NCBI GenBank assembly: GCA_035556735.1
Contig: DATMFF010000002.1
Coordinates: 62,001 to 126,000 of the forward strand
Direction: 5' to 3'
Length of the DNA: 64,000 nt
From: CANJBX01 sp035556735
GTDB taxonomy: Bacteria; Pseudomonadota; Alphaproteobacteria; Rhizobiales; Xanthobacteraceae
Both the position numbers and the translations under genes were made by a program. The notes beneath the pieces are model-generated. The model did no database searches and was not told the DNA's origin. It saw only the letters and a program-made list of their open reading frames with translations. Below are positions 25,461-34,496 of the stretch, piece by piece; the stretch's first letter is position 1, and the number at the start of each line of letters is the position of its first letter.

Positions 25461-27437
25461 TTAGCTGAAGCACCTGAACAGCAGGGCCGGGTCATGCTCC
25501 GTATCGATGGTCAGGCGCAGGCCGCCCCATTCCAGGTGGCGGCGCTCGCCGGTGACGAGGTTCTCGACCCACTTCACCGTGCTGCGGCGGTCAGGCGGGC
25601 CGATCCTGAGGTCGCCGAAGTGCAGCCAGAACTCGCGGCGCCCGCGTTGCAGGGCGATCGCGGCCGCAACCGCGTTGTCATGGCCGACCGATTCCTTGAC
25701 GAAACCGATGATGTCGTCGTTGTCGACGGCCAGAAAGCGCAGGTCCTGCGTTTGCAGCAATGCGGGGTTCTCCCGCCGGATGCGGTTGAGCGTGCCGATA
25801 TAATCGTTGATGTTGCCGGGCTGGTTCCAGTCGCGCGGCTTGATCTCGTACTTCTCCGAGTCGAGATACTCTTCCTTCCCCGCGATCGGCACGTGCTCCA
25901 TCAGCTCGAAGCCGCTGTAGACCCCGTAGTTCGACGACAGCGTCGCCGCCAGCGCCACGCGCGACTGGAACATCCAGCGCTCGCCCGATTGCAGGTGATA
26001 GGGGTTGATGTCCGGCGTGTTGACGAAGAAGTTCGGCCGGTAATATTCGCGCTCGGGATAGGCCGTGAGTTCCTGCAGGTAGGCCGTCAGCTCGCTCTTG
26101 GTCGTTCGCCAGGTGAAGTAGGTGTACGACTGCGTGAATCCGAGCTTGGCCAGCGCCTTCATGATTTTCGGCCGGGTGAAGGCCTCGCTCAGGAAGATCA
26201 CCTCCGGGTCGACCGACTGCACCTCGTTGATCAGCCATTCCCAGAACGGCAGCGGCTTGGTGTGCGGATTGTCGACGCGGAAGATCTTCACCCCCTGCCG
26301 GTGCCAGAACAGGATGACGTCGCGCAGCGCCGACCACAGGGCCGCGCGGTCGGCGCACAGCAGGTCGGGGTTGACGATGTCTTCGTACTTCTTGGGCGGG
26401 TTCTCGGCGTATTTGAGCGAGCCGTCCGGCTGCCACTTGAACCACTCGGGATGCTGCTTGAGCCAGGGATGGTCCGGCGAGCACTGCAACGCGAAGTCGA
26501 GCGCGATCTCCATGCCGTGGGCGTGGCACGTCTCGACCAGGCGGCGGAAGTCGGCCAGGGTGCCGAGCTGCGGATGGATGGCGTCATGGCCGCCTTCTGC
26601 GCTGCCGATCGCGTAGGGACTGCCCGGATCATCCGGCCCGGCGGTCAGCGAGTTGTTGCGCCCTTTGCGATTGGCCCGCCCGATCGGGTGGATCGGCGGG
26701 AAATACAGCACGTCGTAGCCGAGCGCGGCGATCTGCGGCACGCGCGCGATGCAATCGTCGAACGTGCCGTGGCGGTCGGACGACGAGGTCTGGCTGCGCG
26801 GGAAAAGCTCGTACCAGGCGCCGGCCCGCGCGCGCGGCCGGTCGATCGTCAGCGGATAGACCGTGCTCCAAGTCAGATCGGGGCGGGGGTCGAGATCGCG
26901 CGCGGCGTTCGCCAGATCGTCGCGCAGCAGGGGCTCATCCGATCCGGTAGCATCGAACTCTTCCAGCGCGTGGCGAATGATCGCAGCGGCCTCGGCCGGC
27001 GCCTTGAATTGCTGCAGCAGCTTGCGGGCAACCATCTTCTCGACCGTGAGGTCGGCGCCGGCGCCGCGCTTGAGAAGATAATCCCGTCGCCACGTCGCGA
27101 ACGCATCTGTCCACGCGACGAGCGCGAACACGTAACGGCCGGGCGTTTCGGGACGAAAGCTGGCGTGCCAGCGATCGTTCTGATGGAACTGCAACGGCGT
27201 CGAGAGCCATTTGCGGTCGTTCTGCCGACGCCAGCACAGCGAGCCCGCGATCACCTCGTGGCCGTCGCGAAAAATATCCGCCCAGACCTCGACGTGCTCG
27301 CCCGCGATCCGTTTGACCGGATACCGCCCCTCGTCGACGGAAGGAAAAACATCCTCGAAGAAAATGCGTTTCGTCGCCGACTCGGACGCGGAGAACGCGC
27401 TCGCAATCGACGGAGTGACGCGCTGAGCCTGGGTCAT
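25461..27437 (-). CDS. glgE: Alpha-1,4-glucan:maltose-1-phosphate maltosyltransferase
   Basis: Extends alpha-1,4-glucan using maltose 1-phosphate made by the TreS-maltokinase fusion next door. The 658-residue GH13_3 protein has an N-terminal domain starting near RIFFEDVFPSVDEGRYPVK, the GlgE-typical YFPPIHPIG, and IFRVDNPHTKP with nucleophile Asp389, close to Asp394 of the Streptomyces enzyme. VIFLSEAFTRP carries the acid Glu. The frame is open upstream to 27746, but that stretch overlaps otsA and is not family-like. ATG 27437 (MTQAQRVTPS) gives normal length and lies about 20 bases downstream of the start point expected from an EcfG-type promoter. First gene of an eight-gene unit. Confidence 0.95.
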   Translation of the reverse strand: MTQAQRVTPSIASAFSASESATKRIFFEDVFPSVDEGRYPVKRIAGEHVEVWADIFRDGHEVIAGSLCWRRQNDRKWLSTPLQFHQNDRWHASFRPETPGRYVFALVAWTDAFATWRRDYLLKRGAGADLTVEKMVARKLLQQFKAPAEAAAIIRHALEEFDATGSDEPLLRDDLANAARDLDPRPDLTWSTVYPLTIDRPRARAGAWYELFPRSQTSSSDRHGTFDDCIARVPQIAALGYDVLYFPPIHPIGRANRKGRNNSLTAGPDDPGSPYAIGSAEGGHDAIHPQLGTLADFRRLVETCHAHGMEIALDFALQCSPDHPWLKQHPEWFKWQPDGSLKYAENPPKKYEDIVNPDLLCADRAALWSALRDVILFWHRQGVKIFRVDNPHTKPLPFWEWLINEVQSVDPEVIFLSEAFTRPKIMKALAKLGFTQSYTYFTWRTTKSELTAYLQELTAYPEREYYRPNFFVNTPDINPYHLQSGERWMFQSRVALAATLSSNYGVYSGFELMEHVPIAGKEEYLDSEKYEIKPRDWNQPGNINDYIGTLNRIRRENPALLQTQDLRFLAVDNDDIIGFVKESVGHDNAVAAAIALQRGRREFWLHFGDLRIGPPDRRSTVKWVENLVTGERRHLEWGGLRLTIDTEHDPALLFRCFS

Positions 27438-27463
27438 TATGGAGGCTGGTCCCTGCACAATTA

Positions 27464-27488
27464 AACGAATGGCGGCAATAATGGTTCC
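27464..27488 (-). promoter_or_regulatory. EcfG-type promoter (GGAAC-N16-CGTT) for the glgE-otsB operon
   Basis: Minus-strand GGAAC at 27488-27484 and CGTT at 27467-27464, spacer exactly 16. It faces glgE with a leader of about 20 bases. No other gap in the unit down to otsB exceeds about 20 bp, so this promoter could drive all eight genes. Confidence 0.75.
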
Positions 27489-27505
27489 CGATTGTGAAAA
27501 ATTGC

Positions 27506-27530
27506 GGAACCACTTCTGTGCGTGGGCGTT
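27506..27530 (+). promoter_or_regulatory. EcfG-type promoter (GGAAC-N16-CGTT) for otsA
   Basis: Plus-strand GGAAC at 27506-27510 and CGTT at 27527-27530, spacer exactly 16; otsA starts at 27562. Its -35 faces away from that of the glgE promoter, and together they form the 7-bp inverted repeat TGGTTCC/GGAACCA. Control of otsA by EcfG/RpoE2 sigma factors is established in rhizobia. Confidence 0.77.
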
Positions 27531-27561
27531 GGCCCCACAGTGCAATGCGGAGTGGAGCCGG

Positions 27562-29007
27562 ATGAACGTCGTTGTCGTCTCGAACCGGGTAGCCCGGCTG
27601 AATTCCAGCGAGGCGATCGCGGGCGGGCTGGCCGCGGCACTGCTGCCAGCCGTCAAAGGATATGGTGCGATCTGGGTCGGGTCGAGTGGCCGCGTGCGCC
27701 AGACCGGACAGCGTGATGCTTTCGCGGAAATCGAATCATTTGGCAAGGGCGCGCTGGCGACCGTCGACCTGCCGGCCGAACATTATTGCGGGTATTATGA
27801 AGGGTTCGCCAACGCGGGCCTGTGGCCGACGTTCCATTCGCGCCCGGACTTGATCCGGGCCACCTCGGATGATTACCGCAGCTACCGCGAGGTCAACGCC
27901 TACATGGCGCGCGGGCTGCTGCGCTTTTGCCGCCCCGACGCGACCTACTGGGTCCAGGATTATCATTTTCTGACGCTCGGCCTCGAGTTGCGCCAGCTCG
28001 GCGTTGAACAGCCGATCGGATTTTTTCTCCACACGCCGTGGCCGGTGCCATCCCTCATGAGCGCCATGCCGCACCATCGCGAGATCGTCCAGGCCATGCT
28101 GGCGTTCGATCTCCTCGGTTTCCAGACCCAGGACGACCAGCAGAACTTTGCCGATTACCTCAAGGAGGAGCTCGGCCTTCCCGTGATCGACGATGTCGTC
28201 ATGTCGGTGCACGGCCCGTGCCGTCTCGCGACCTTCCCGATCGGCATCGACGTCGAGGAGTTCGCCCGACGCGCCACCAAGGCGGCGGCCGGCCCCGAGA
28301 TCGCGCGCCTGCGCTCCAGCCTGCAGGGGGCCAAGCTCGCCATCGGCGTCGATCGCGTGGACTATTCGAAGGGGCTCATCAACCGCATCCGCGCCTTCGA
28401 GCAGATGCTCTGTCAGCAGCCCGGCCTCAGGGGTCAGGTTTCACTCCTTCAGATCGCGGTGCCCTCGCGCACGTCGATCCCTTCCTATTGCCAGCTCCAG
28501 AACGAGCTCTCGCAGTTGGTCGGCGAAGTGAACGGCCGGCACGGCGAGGTCGACTGGACGCCGGTGCGCTACATCAACAAGGGATTCGCGCAGGCGACGC
28601 TCGCCGGGTTCTATCGCGCCGCGCACGTCGGTCTGGTCACGCCGTTCCGCGACGGCATGAACCTCGTCGCCAAGGAATATGTCGCGGCGCAGAACCCCTT
28701 CGACCCCGGCGTTCTGGTGCTCTCGCGATACGCCGGGGCGGCGAAGGAGCTTGACGCCGCGCTGCTGGTCAATCCGCACGACGTCGACGACGTTGCGCGC
28801 AAGCTGGCGTCCGCATTGACGATGTCGTGCGACGAGCGGCGCGAGCGCTGGGAAGCGATGATGGAAAAGCTGCGCGCGACGTCCGTGCACCTGTGGTTCT
28901 CCCGCTTCGTGAAGTCGCTTGCCGCGACGCGGCGTCTGTCGGAGCGGCGGCCTGCGACCCCGGTCTTGTCGCCTCAGCCGCCGGAACGGACGATCAAGAC
29001 CCACTGA
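27562..29007 (+). CDS. otsA: Trehalose-6-phosphate synthase
   Basis: GT20 enzyme joining UDP-glucose and glucose 6-phosphate to trehalose 6-phosphate, which OtsB then dephosphorylates. The 481-residue product starts MNVVVVSNRVARL, as usual for OtsA. Later motifs include QDYHFLTLGLELR, FFLHTPWP, RVDYSKGLINR and TPFRDGMNLVAKEY, the donor-binding GT-B signature. ATG 27562 is preferred over the earlier in-frame ATG 27439 because it gives family length and has GGAG four to nine bases upstream. An EcfG-type promoter sits directly upstream. A stem-loop follows the stop codon. Cytoplasmic. Confidence 0.97.
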   Translation: MNVVVVSNRVARLNSSEAIAGGLAAALLPAVKGYGAIWVGSSGRVRQTGQRDAFAEIESFGKGALATVDLPAEHYCGYYEGFANAGLWPTFHSRPDLIRATSDDYRSYREVNAYMARGLLRFCRPDATYWVQDYHFLTLGLELRQLGVEQPIGFFLHTPWPVPSLMSAMPHHREIVQAMLAFDLLGFQTQDDQQNFADYLKEELGLPVIDDVVMSVHGPCRLATFPIGIDVEEFARRATKAAAGPEIARLRSSLQGAKLAIGVDRVDYSKGLINRIRAFEQMLCQQPGLRGQVSLLQIAVPSRTSIPSYCQLQNELSQLVGEVNGRHGEVDWTPVRYINKGFAQATLAGFYRAAHVGLVTPFRDGMNLVAKEYVAAQNPFDPGVLVLSRYAGAAKELDAALLVNPHDVDDVARKLASALTMSCDERRERWEAMMEKLRATSVHLWFSRFVKSLAATRRLSERRPATPVLSPQPPERTIKTH

Positions 29008-29033
29008 AGCAAGACCCGGTCAAGCCCAGCGCA

Positions 29034-29072
29034 CACCCAAGCCAGGCGGCTTGCGGCGGCTTGGCTTGGGTG
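29034..29072 (+). terminator. Stem-loop after otsA, possible terminator
   Basis: Perfect 11-bp stem CACCCAAGCCA/TGGCTTGGGTG (29034-29044 and 29062-29072) with a 17-base GC-rich loop, 27 bp past the otsA stop. No T-tract follows, so it may only attenuate, or stabilise the otsA mRNA end, before malQ. Confidence 0.5.
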
Positions 29073-29120
29073 CGAGGCTGAGGCGGACAGGGGACGTCGA
29101 ACCGGGACCGAACGCGTTCA

Positions 29121-31043
29121 ATGGGAAGGCCACAGTCCTGGTCGATTTCACATCAGTATTTCGATGCGTTCGGGCGCAGCCATGAGGTCGCGCCGCACGA
29201 CGTCACGTCTATCTCTCATCGCCTGATCGCCGACGGACAAGGCCACGCCGAGGTGTTCGTGGCGCGGGCTGACGGCGTTCGTGCGCTGGCGGTGCCGTCG
29301 ACGGATCGGCCGTGGGTTCTGGTGAGCGAGGGGAACGCCCAGCCGATCGCCGCCGGCGAGGGCGTCATTCATCTGCCGCCCGATCTCCCCTCGGGAAGCT
29401 ATTGTGTTGCTGCTGACGGCCTGCGCTATCCGTTGCTTGTCGCGCCGCGCGCCGCCTATCAGCCGGACTTCGTGAAGGCCGGCCGCCGGTTGTGGGTGAT
29501 CGCGGTGCAGCTCTATGCGGTGCGCTCGCGCCGCAACTGGGGGCATGGCGACTTCACCGATCTCATGGGCCTGCTCGATCTCGCCGCTCGGTCAGGCGCT
29601 GCCGGCGTCGGCGTCAATCCGCTGCATGCGCTTCCGCCCGGGCAGGCAAGTCCCTATTCGCCGAGCAGCCGGCTGTTCCTCAATCCACTGTACATCGCGC
29701 TCGACGCCGTCCCCGAGTTCCACGCCGACGACTTGCCCGGGCTCGCAAACGAGCTCGCAGCGCTGCGTCGCGCCGATCTCGTGGACTATCCGAGGATCAC
29801 TGCGCTCAAGGAACAGGCGTTGCGGCTCGCTTACCGGCGGTTCCGGGCGCAGGCGGATGACGGCCGTCGCGCGGCGTTCGCCCGCTTCCGCGAGGCGCGC
29901 GGCGATGCACTCGCGCGCTATGCCGCATTCGAAACACTGCGCGCGCGCCACGGCTCGCCGTGGTGGGAGTGGCCGGTCGACCTGTCCACCCCGAGCCCGG
30001 CGCTCCTCGCGCAGTTGCGTGCGGCCTCCGACGAGATGGAATTCCACGAGTATGTGCAATGGCTCGCCGACGAGCAGCTCGCCGCCTGCAATGACCACGC
30101 GCGCGCGCTCGGGTTGCCGGTCGGCCTCTACCTCGATCTTGCGGTCGGCGTCGCGCTCGACGGCGCCGACGCCTGGGCGGAGCAGGACAAGCTCGCGCGC
30201 GACCTCGTGATCGGCGCGCCGCCCGATGCCTGGAATCCGGGCGGACAGAACTGGGGTATTGCCTCGTTTCATCCGCAAGCTCTGATCGAGACCGACTTCG
30301 TTCTGTTTCGCCAGACGCTGCGCGCGGTGATGCGACACGCCGGCGCGATCCGCATCGATCACGCCCTTGGTCTCAACCGCGTCTTCCTCATTCCGCGCGA
30401 GCTGGACGCAACGCACGGCGCCTACGTGCAGCTTCCGTTCGAGGCCATGCTGGCGGTGGTGGCGCAGGAAAGCCATCGCGCGCGGTGCCTGGTCATTGGT
30501 GAGGATCTCGGCACCGTGCCCGAAGGTGTGAGCGAGACGCTCCGCGACTGGGGCGTGTGGTCGTACCGGGTCGCGTTGTTCGAGCGGCACGGCGACGGTG
30601 CGTTCCGCGGGCCCCACGATTATTCGGCCGACGCGATCGTCACCTTTACCACCCACGACCTGCCGACGTTCGCCGGCTGGATGAGCGAGCGCGATCTCAA
30701 GCTCAAGCGCGAGATCGGTATGGATCCGGGCGAAGCGGCGCACGATCGCGGGCAGGCCATCGAGGGGCTGCACCGAGCCGTGCGCCATCACGGTATTCAC
30801 GTGCCTGATGCGCTCGCGTTCGAGCACGTGGCGCGATTTTTGGCACGCACGCCATGCCGCCTGCTGGCTGTGCTTATCGAGGATATCCTCGAAATACCGG
30901 ATCAAATTAACGTGCCGGGTACTGTATCTGAATATCAGAACTGGATGAAACGCTTGCCATTGGCGCTTGAAGAACTGCCCGCGCACCAAAATATTCAGTC
31001 GCTGGCGGCGGCATTGGCGGCAGAAGGACGGTCGGTCGGCTGA
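29121..31043 (+). CDS. malQ: 4-alpha-glucanotransferase (amylomaltase)
   Basis: GH77 enzyme that disproportionates maltooligosaccharides, releasing glucose and making longer chains that GlgP can attack. The protein is 640 residues. GH77 motifs are clear: GVNPLHALPP and SPYSPSSRLFLNPLYI in the N-terminal half, IRIDHALGLNR with the nucleophile Asp, VIGEDLGTVP with the acid Glu, and FTTHDLPTFAGW with the third Asp. The first 140 residues form the extra N-terminal domain of the longer MalQ group. It lies 113 bp after otsA, beyond a stem-loop, and 60 bp before glgP. The last 150 bp are noticeably less GC-rich than the rest. Confidence 0.95.
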   Translation: MGRPQSWSISHQYFDAFGRSHEVAPHDVTSISHRLIADGQGHAEVFVARADGVRALAVPSTDRPWVLVSEGNAQPIAAGEGVIHLPPDLPSGSYCVAADGLRYPLLVAPRAAYQPDFVKAGRRLWVIAVQLYAVRSRRNWGHGDFTDLMGLLDLAARSGAAGVGVNPLHALPPGQASPYSPSSRLFLNPLYIALDAVPEFHADDLPGLANELAALRRADLVDYPRITALKEQALRLAYRRFRAQADDGRRAAFARFREARGDALARYAAFETLRARHGSPWWEWPVDLSTPSPALLAQLRAASDEMEFHEYVQWLADEQLAACNDHARALGLPVGLYLDLAVGVALDGADAWAEQDKLARDLVIGAPPDAWNPGGQNWGIASFHPQALIETDFVLFRQTLRAVMRHAGAIRIDHALGLNRVFLIPRELDATHGAYVQLPFEAMLAVVAQESHRARCLVIGEDLGTVPEGVSETLRDWGVWSYRVALFERHGDGAFRGPHDYSADAIVTFTTHDLPTFAGWMSERDLKLKREIGMDPGEAAHDRGQAIEGLHRAVRHHGIHVPDALAFEHVARFLARTPCRLLAVLIEDILEIPDQINVPGTVSEYQNWMKRLPLALEELPAHQNIQSLAAALAAEGRSVG

Positions 31044-31103
31044 AAATTGAATTGATTTTCGTGGCGCGTCCGCTTCCAAGTTGGATCGAGAAGAAGGTCA
31101 GAC

Positions 31104-33566
31104 GTGCAACGATTGAAACGCCAGCCCCTGCCGGCGCCCGTCGCGGATGATGTCTCGGCGCTGGCGCAGGCCATCCAGTCGAAGCTGATCTATGCGGTCG
31201 GTCGTGCGCCCGAGAACGCGCGCCCGCATGACTGGTTCATGGCCACCGCCTACGCCGTGCGCGACCGTCTCGTCGATCGCTGGCTGGCCAGCCAGCGCCG
31301 CGCCTTCGAGCGCAGGCGAAAGCGCGTCTATTACCTCTCCGTCGAATTCCTGATCGGGCGTCTGCTGTTCGACGCCATGTCGAACCTCGGCGTCGTGGAG
31401 CCGATCCGCGCGGCGCTTGCGACGCTCGACGTCGATCTCGACGACCTGCGTGCGCTCGAGCCGGACGCCGCGCTTGGCAATGGCGGCCTCGGCCGCCTGG
31501 CGGCATGTTTCATGGACAGTCTCGCGACGCTGGGCATCGCCGCCTACGGCTACGGCATCCGCTACGACTACGGTCTGTTCAGGCAGCAGATTCGCGACGG
31601 CTGGCAGCAGGAGCTGCCGGAGGACTGGCTCGCCAACGGCAATCCATGGGAGTTCGAGCGCCCCGAGATGACCTATCCGATCCGCTTCGGCGGCGGCACG
31701 GAGTATGTCGGCGGCGACGACGAGACCGCGCGGGCGGTGTGGTATCCCGCAGAGATCGTCAATGCCGTCGCCTTCGACACGCCCGTGGCTGGATGGCGCG
31801 GGCGTCACGTCAACTCGTTGCGCCTGTGGTCGGCGCGGGCCATGGAGCCGATCCAGCTCGCCGCCTTCAATCAGGGCGACTACGTCGGCGCCGTGGCTTC
31901 ACGCGTCCAATCGGAGGCGATCTCGCGGGTGCTCTATCCCGGCGACGAGACGCCGGCGGGCCAGGAACTGCGGCTGCGCCAGGAGTATTTCTTCACGTCG
32001 GCATCGCTGCAGGACATCGTGCGCCGTCATTTGTTCGAGCACGACAGCCTCGCCTCGCTCCCGCAGTACGCCGCCATCCAAATGAACGACACGCATCCGG
32101 CGATCGCGGTCGCCGAACTGATGCGCATCCTGGTGGACGACTACGACTATTCGTGGGCCGAGGCCTGGCGCATCACCACGCAGACGCTGAGTTACACCAA
32201 TCATACGTTGCTGCCCGAGGCGCTGGAGACCTGGCCGGTCTCGCTCATGAACCGCCTGCTGCCCCGGCACATGCAGATCATCTACCTGATCAACTGGCTG
32301 CATCTGAAGGCCGCCGCCGAGCACGAGAGCGCGGCGGCGTCAGCGGCCGCTGCTTCGCTGATCGACGAAGGCGCGGAGAAGCGCGTGCGCATGGGGCACC
32401 TCGCGTTCGTCGGCTCGCACAAGGTGAACGGCGTCTCCGGCCTGCACACCGATCTCATGCGCCGGACCGTGTTCGCCGACCTCAACCGCCTCTATCCGGA
32501 CCGCATCGTCAACAAGACCAACGGCATCACGTTCCGACGCTGGCTCTATCAGGCCAATCCGCGGCTGACCGCCCTGATCGAGGATGCGGTCGGGCCGCGC
32601 GTGCTCGACGACCCCTCCCTGCTGCAGGGTCTCGAGGCGCTGGCCGAGGACCGCGGCTTCGCGGAGCGCGTCATGCGCGCGCGCCGCGCCAACAAGAGCG
32701 ATCTCGCCGAGCTGATCCAGCGCCGGGCCTCCATCCGGATCAATCCTGCCGCGCTGTTCGACGTGCACATCAAGCGCATCCACGAATACAAGCGTCAGCT
32801 CCTCAACGTCCTGGAGGCGGTCGCGCTCTATCAGGCGATCCTCGACGATCCCCGATCGGTCGACGGCGTGGCGCGGGTGAAGATATTCGCCGGCAAGGCT
32901 GCGGCGAGCTACACCCAGGCCAAGCTCATCATCAAGCTCGCCAGCGACGTGGCGCGCGTCGTCAACTCCGATCCGCGCGTCGGCGACCGTCTCAAGATCG
33001 TGTTCCTCGCCAACTACAACGTCAGCCTGGCCGAGGCGATCATCCCCGCCGCCGACGTCTCCGAGCAGATATCCACCGCCGGCATGGAGGCGTCCGGCAC
33101 GGGCAATATGAAGCTGGCGCTCAACGGCGCGCTGACCATCGGCACCTTCGACGGCGCCAACATCGAGATCCACGATCAGGTCGGAGCCGACAACATTTTC
33201 ATCTTCGGGATGCATGCGGACGAGGTCGCCGAGCGGCTCCGCGCAGGCTTCAGCGGCCGCGACGCGGTGGCCGCGAGCCCGCGCCTCGCCCGCGCGATCG
33301 AGGCCGTGGCCTCGGGCGCCTTCTCTCCGGACGACAAGCAGCGCTTTGCGCCGGTCATCGAGCGCGTGCTCGGCCATGACCGGTTCATGGTGGCGGCCGA
33401 CTTCGACGCCTATTGGCAGGCGCAACGGGCCGTCGACGCCTTGTGGCGCAATCCGGCCGCTTGGTGGCGTGCGAGCATCCGCAACACGGCGCGCATGAGC
33501 TGGTTCTCGTCGGACCGCACGATCCGCGAATATGCCGACGACATCTGGCGCGTCGAATTGCCGTGA
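31104..33566 (+). CDS. glgP: Glycogen/alpha-glucan phosphorylase
   Basis: Pyridoxal-phosphate enzyme that releases glucose 1-phosphate from the non-reducing ends of alpha-1,4-glucan. The 820-residue protein has the GT35 sequence throughout: KRVYYLSVEFLIGR, ALGNGGLGRLAACFMDS, IYLINWLHL and the PLP site EASGTGNMKLALNGALTIG, in which Lys670 forms the Schiff base. The start is GTG 31104, with AAGAAGG six bases upstream. Following malQ, it supplies the catabolic arm opposite GlgE/GlgB. Twelve bases separate it from the PfkB kinase gene, so they are co-transcribed. Cytoplasmic. Confidence 0.97.
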   Translation: MQRLKRQPLPAPVADDVSALAQAIQSKLIYAVGRAPENARPHDWFMATAYAVRDRLVDRWLASQRRAFERRRKRVYYLSVEFLIGRLLFDAMSNLGVVEPIRAALATLDVDLDDLRALEPDAALGNGGLGRLAACFMDSLATLGIAAYGYGIRYDYGLFRQQIRDGWQQELPEDWLANGNPWEFERPEMTYPIRFGGGTEYVGGDDETARAVWYPAEIVNAVAFDTPVAGWRGRHVNSLRLWSARAMEPIQLAAFNQGDYVGAVASRVQSEAISRVLYPGDETPAGQELRLRQEYFFTSASLQDIVRRHLFEHDSLASLPQYAAIQMNDTHPAIAVAELMRILVDDYDYSWAEAWRITTQTLSYTNHTLLPEALETWPVSLMNRLLPRHMQIIYLINWLHLKAAAEHESAAASAAAASLIDEGAEKRVRMGHLAFVGSHKVNGVSGLHTDLMRRTVFADLNRLYPDRIVNKTNGITFRRWLYQANPRLTALIEDAVGPRVLDDPSLLQGLEALAEDRGFAERVMRARRANKSDLAELIQRRASIRINPAALFDVHIKRIHEYKRQLLNVLEAVALYQAILDDPRSVDGVARVKIFAGKAAASYTQAKLIIKLASDVARVVNSDPRVGDRLKIVFLANYNVSLAEAIIPAADVSEQISTAGMEASGTGNMKLALNGALTIGTFDGANIEIHDQVGADNIFIFGMHADEVAERLRAGFSGRDAVAASPRLARAIEAVASGAFSPDDKQRFAPVIERVLGHDRFMVAADFDAYWQAQRAVDALWRNPAAWWRASIRNTARMSWFSSDRTIREYADDIWRVELP

Positions 33567-33578
33567 GCTGAAACCGAC

Positions 33579-34496
33579 ATGGAAGCCCTGTTCATCGGCC
33601 AGACCTACATCGACGTGACCTTTCTCACGGACCACATTCCGGTCGGCGACGAGAAGTCGGTTGCTTCGGAATATTCGGTGTCGTTCGGCGGCAACGCCGT
33701 CACGGCGGCGTTCTGCTGCGCCAAGCTCTCGGTGAAGCCCGATCTCATCGCCACCGGCGCCGACGACTGGCTGGGCCGCATGTTCCTCGACATGGCGGCC
33801 AAGTACGAAGTGCACCTGCACGTGCGCAAGGTGAAGAAGTCCTCGCTCTCCTTCGTCATGCCGCACGAGGGCAAGCGCGCGATCGTTCGCTGCCGCGACG
33901 ATCATTACCTGCATCCCTTCCCGATCCTGGACATCACCGGCTGCCGCGCGCTGCATGTCGACGGACACCAGGCCGACGCCGCGATGCACTACGCGCGGCA
34001 GTGCCGGCAGGCCGGCATCCTGACCTCGCTCGACGGCGGCGCCGTGCGCGCGAACACCCATGAACTCCTGGAGTTCATCGACGTGGCGGTCGTGTCGGAG
34101 CGTTTTTGCGAACAGCTCGGGATGTCGCCGGGCGCGACGCTCGACTATCTCAAGGGCCGGGGCTGCCGGATCGGTGGCGTCACCCTCGGCGAGCACGGCT
34201 TCGTCTGGTACGACGAAACGGGCCGCACGCAGGCCGAACCGGCGCTGCCGATTCCCGCCAAGCTGGTGATCGACACCAACGGCGCCGGAGACGTCTTCCA
34301 CGGGGCTTACATCTATTCCTATCTGACCGCGCCGGGACAGCCGTGGGCCGCGCATTTCGATTTTGCGCGCGCGGCGTCGGCCTTCAAAGTCCAGCGGCTC
34401 GGCAACGAGGCAGGCCTGCCGACGGTGGCGGACATCGCCGCCATTCGCGCGCAATACGCGCCGGCGAAGCCGGGCAGGGTGTCCGCGTCCGCCTGA
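33579..34496 (+). CDS. PfkB-family carbohydrate kinase
   Basis: A 305-residue ribokinase-fold sugar kinase. The N-terminal Gly-Gly motif (SFGGNA, 35-40) and the PfkB signature 2 with catalytic base Asp238 (DTNGAGDVF, 232-240) are intact. The substrate is not evident; fructose, ribose, sulfofructose or tagatose-type sugars are all possible in this family. It directly follows glgP in the glucan-breakdown operon, so phosphorylation of a hexose freed by MalQ or related enzymes is plausible. Its TGA abuts the stop of the opposite gene (TGATCA), so the two genes meet with no space for a separate terminator. Confidence 0.88.
   Translation: MEALFIGQTYIDVTFLTDHIPVGDEKSVASEYSVSFGGNAVTAAFCCAKLSVKPDLIATGADDWLGRMFLDMAAKYEVHLHVRKVKKSSLSFVMPHEGKRAIVRCRDDHYLHPFPILDITGCRALHVDGHQADAAMHYARQCRQAGILTSLDGGAVRANTHELLEFIDVAVVSERFCEQLGMSPGATLDYLKGRGCRIGGVTLGEHGFVWYDETGRTQAEPALPIPAKLVIDTNGAGDVFHGAYIYSYLTAPGQPWAAHFDFARAASAFKVQRLGNEAGLPTVADIAAIRAQYAPAKPGRVSASA

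Noticed and set aside
27482..27512. TGGTTCC/GGAACCA inverted repeat as a repressor operator
   Set aside because: Explained more simply by the two outward-facing EcfG -35 elements.
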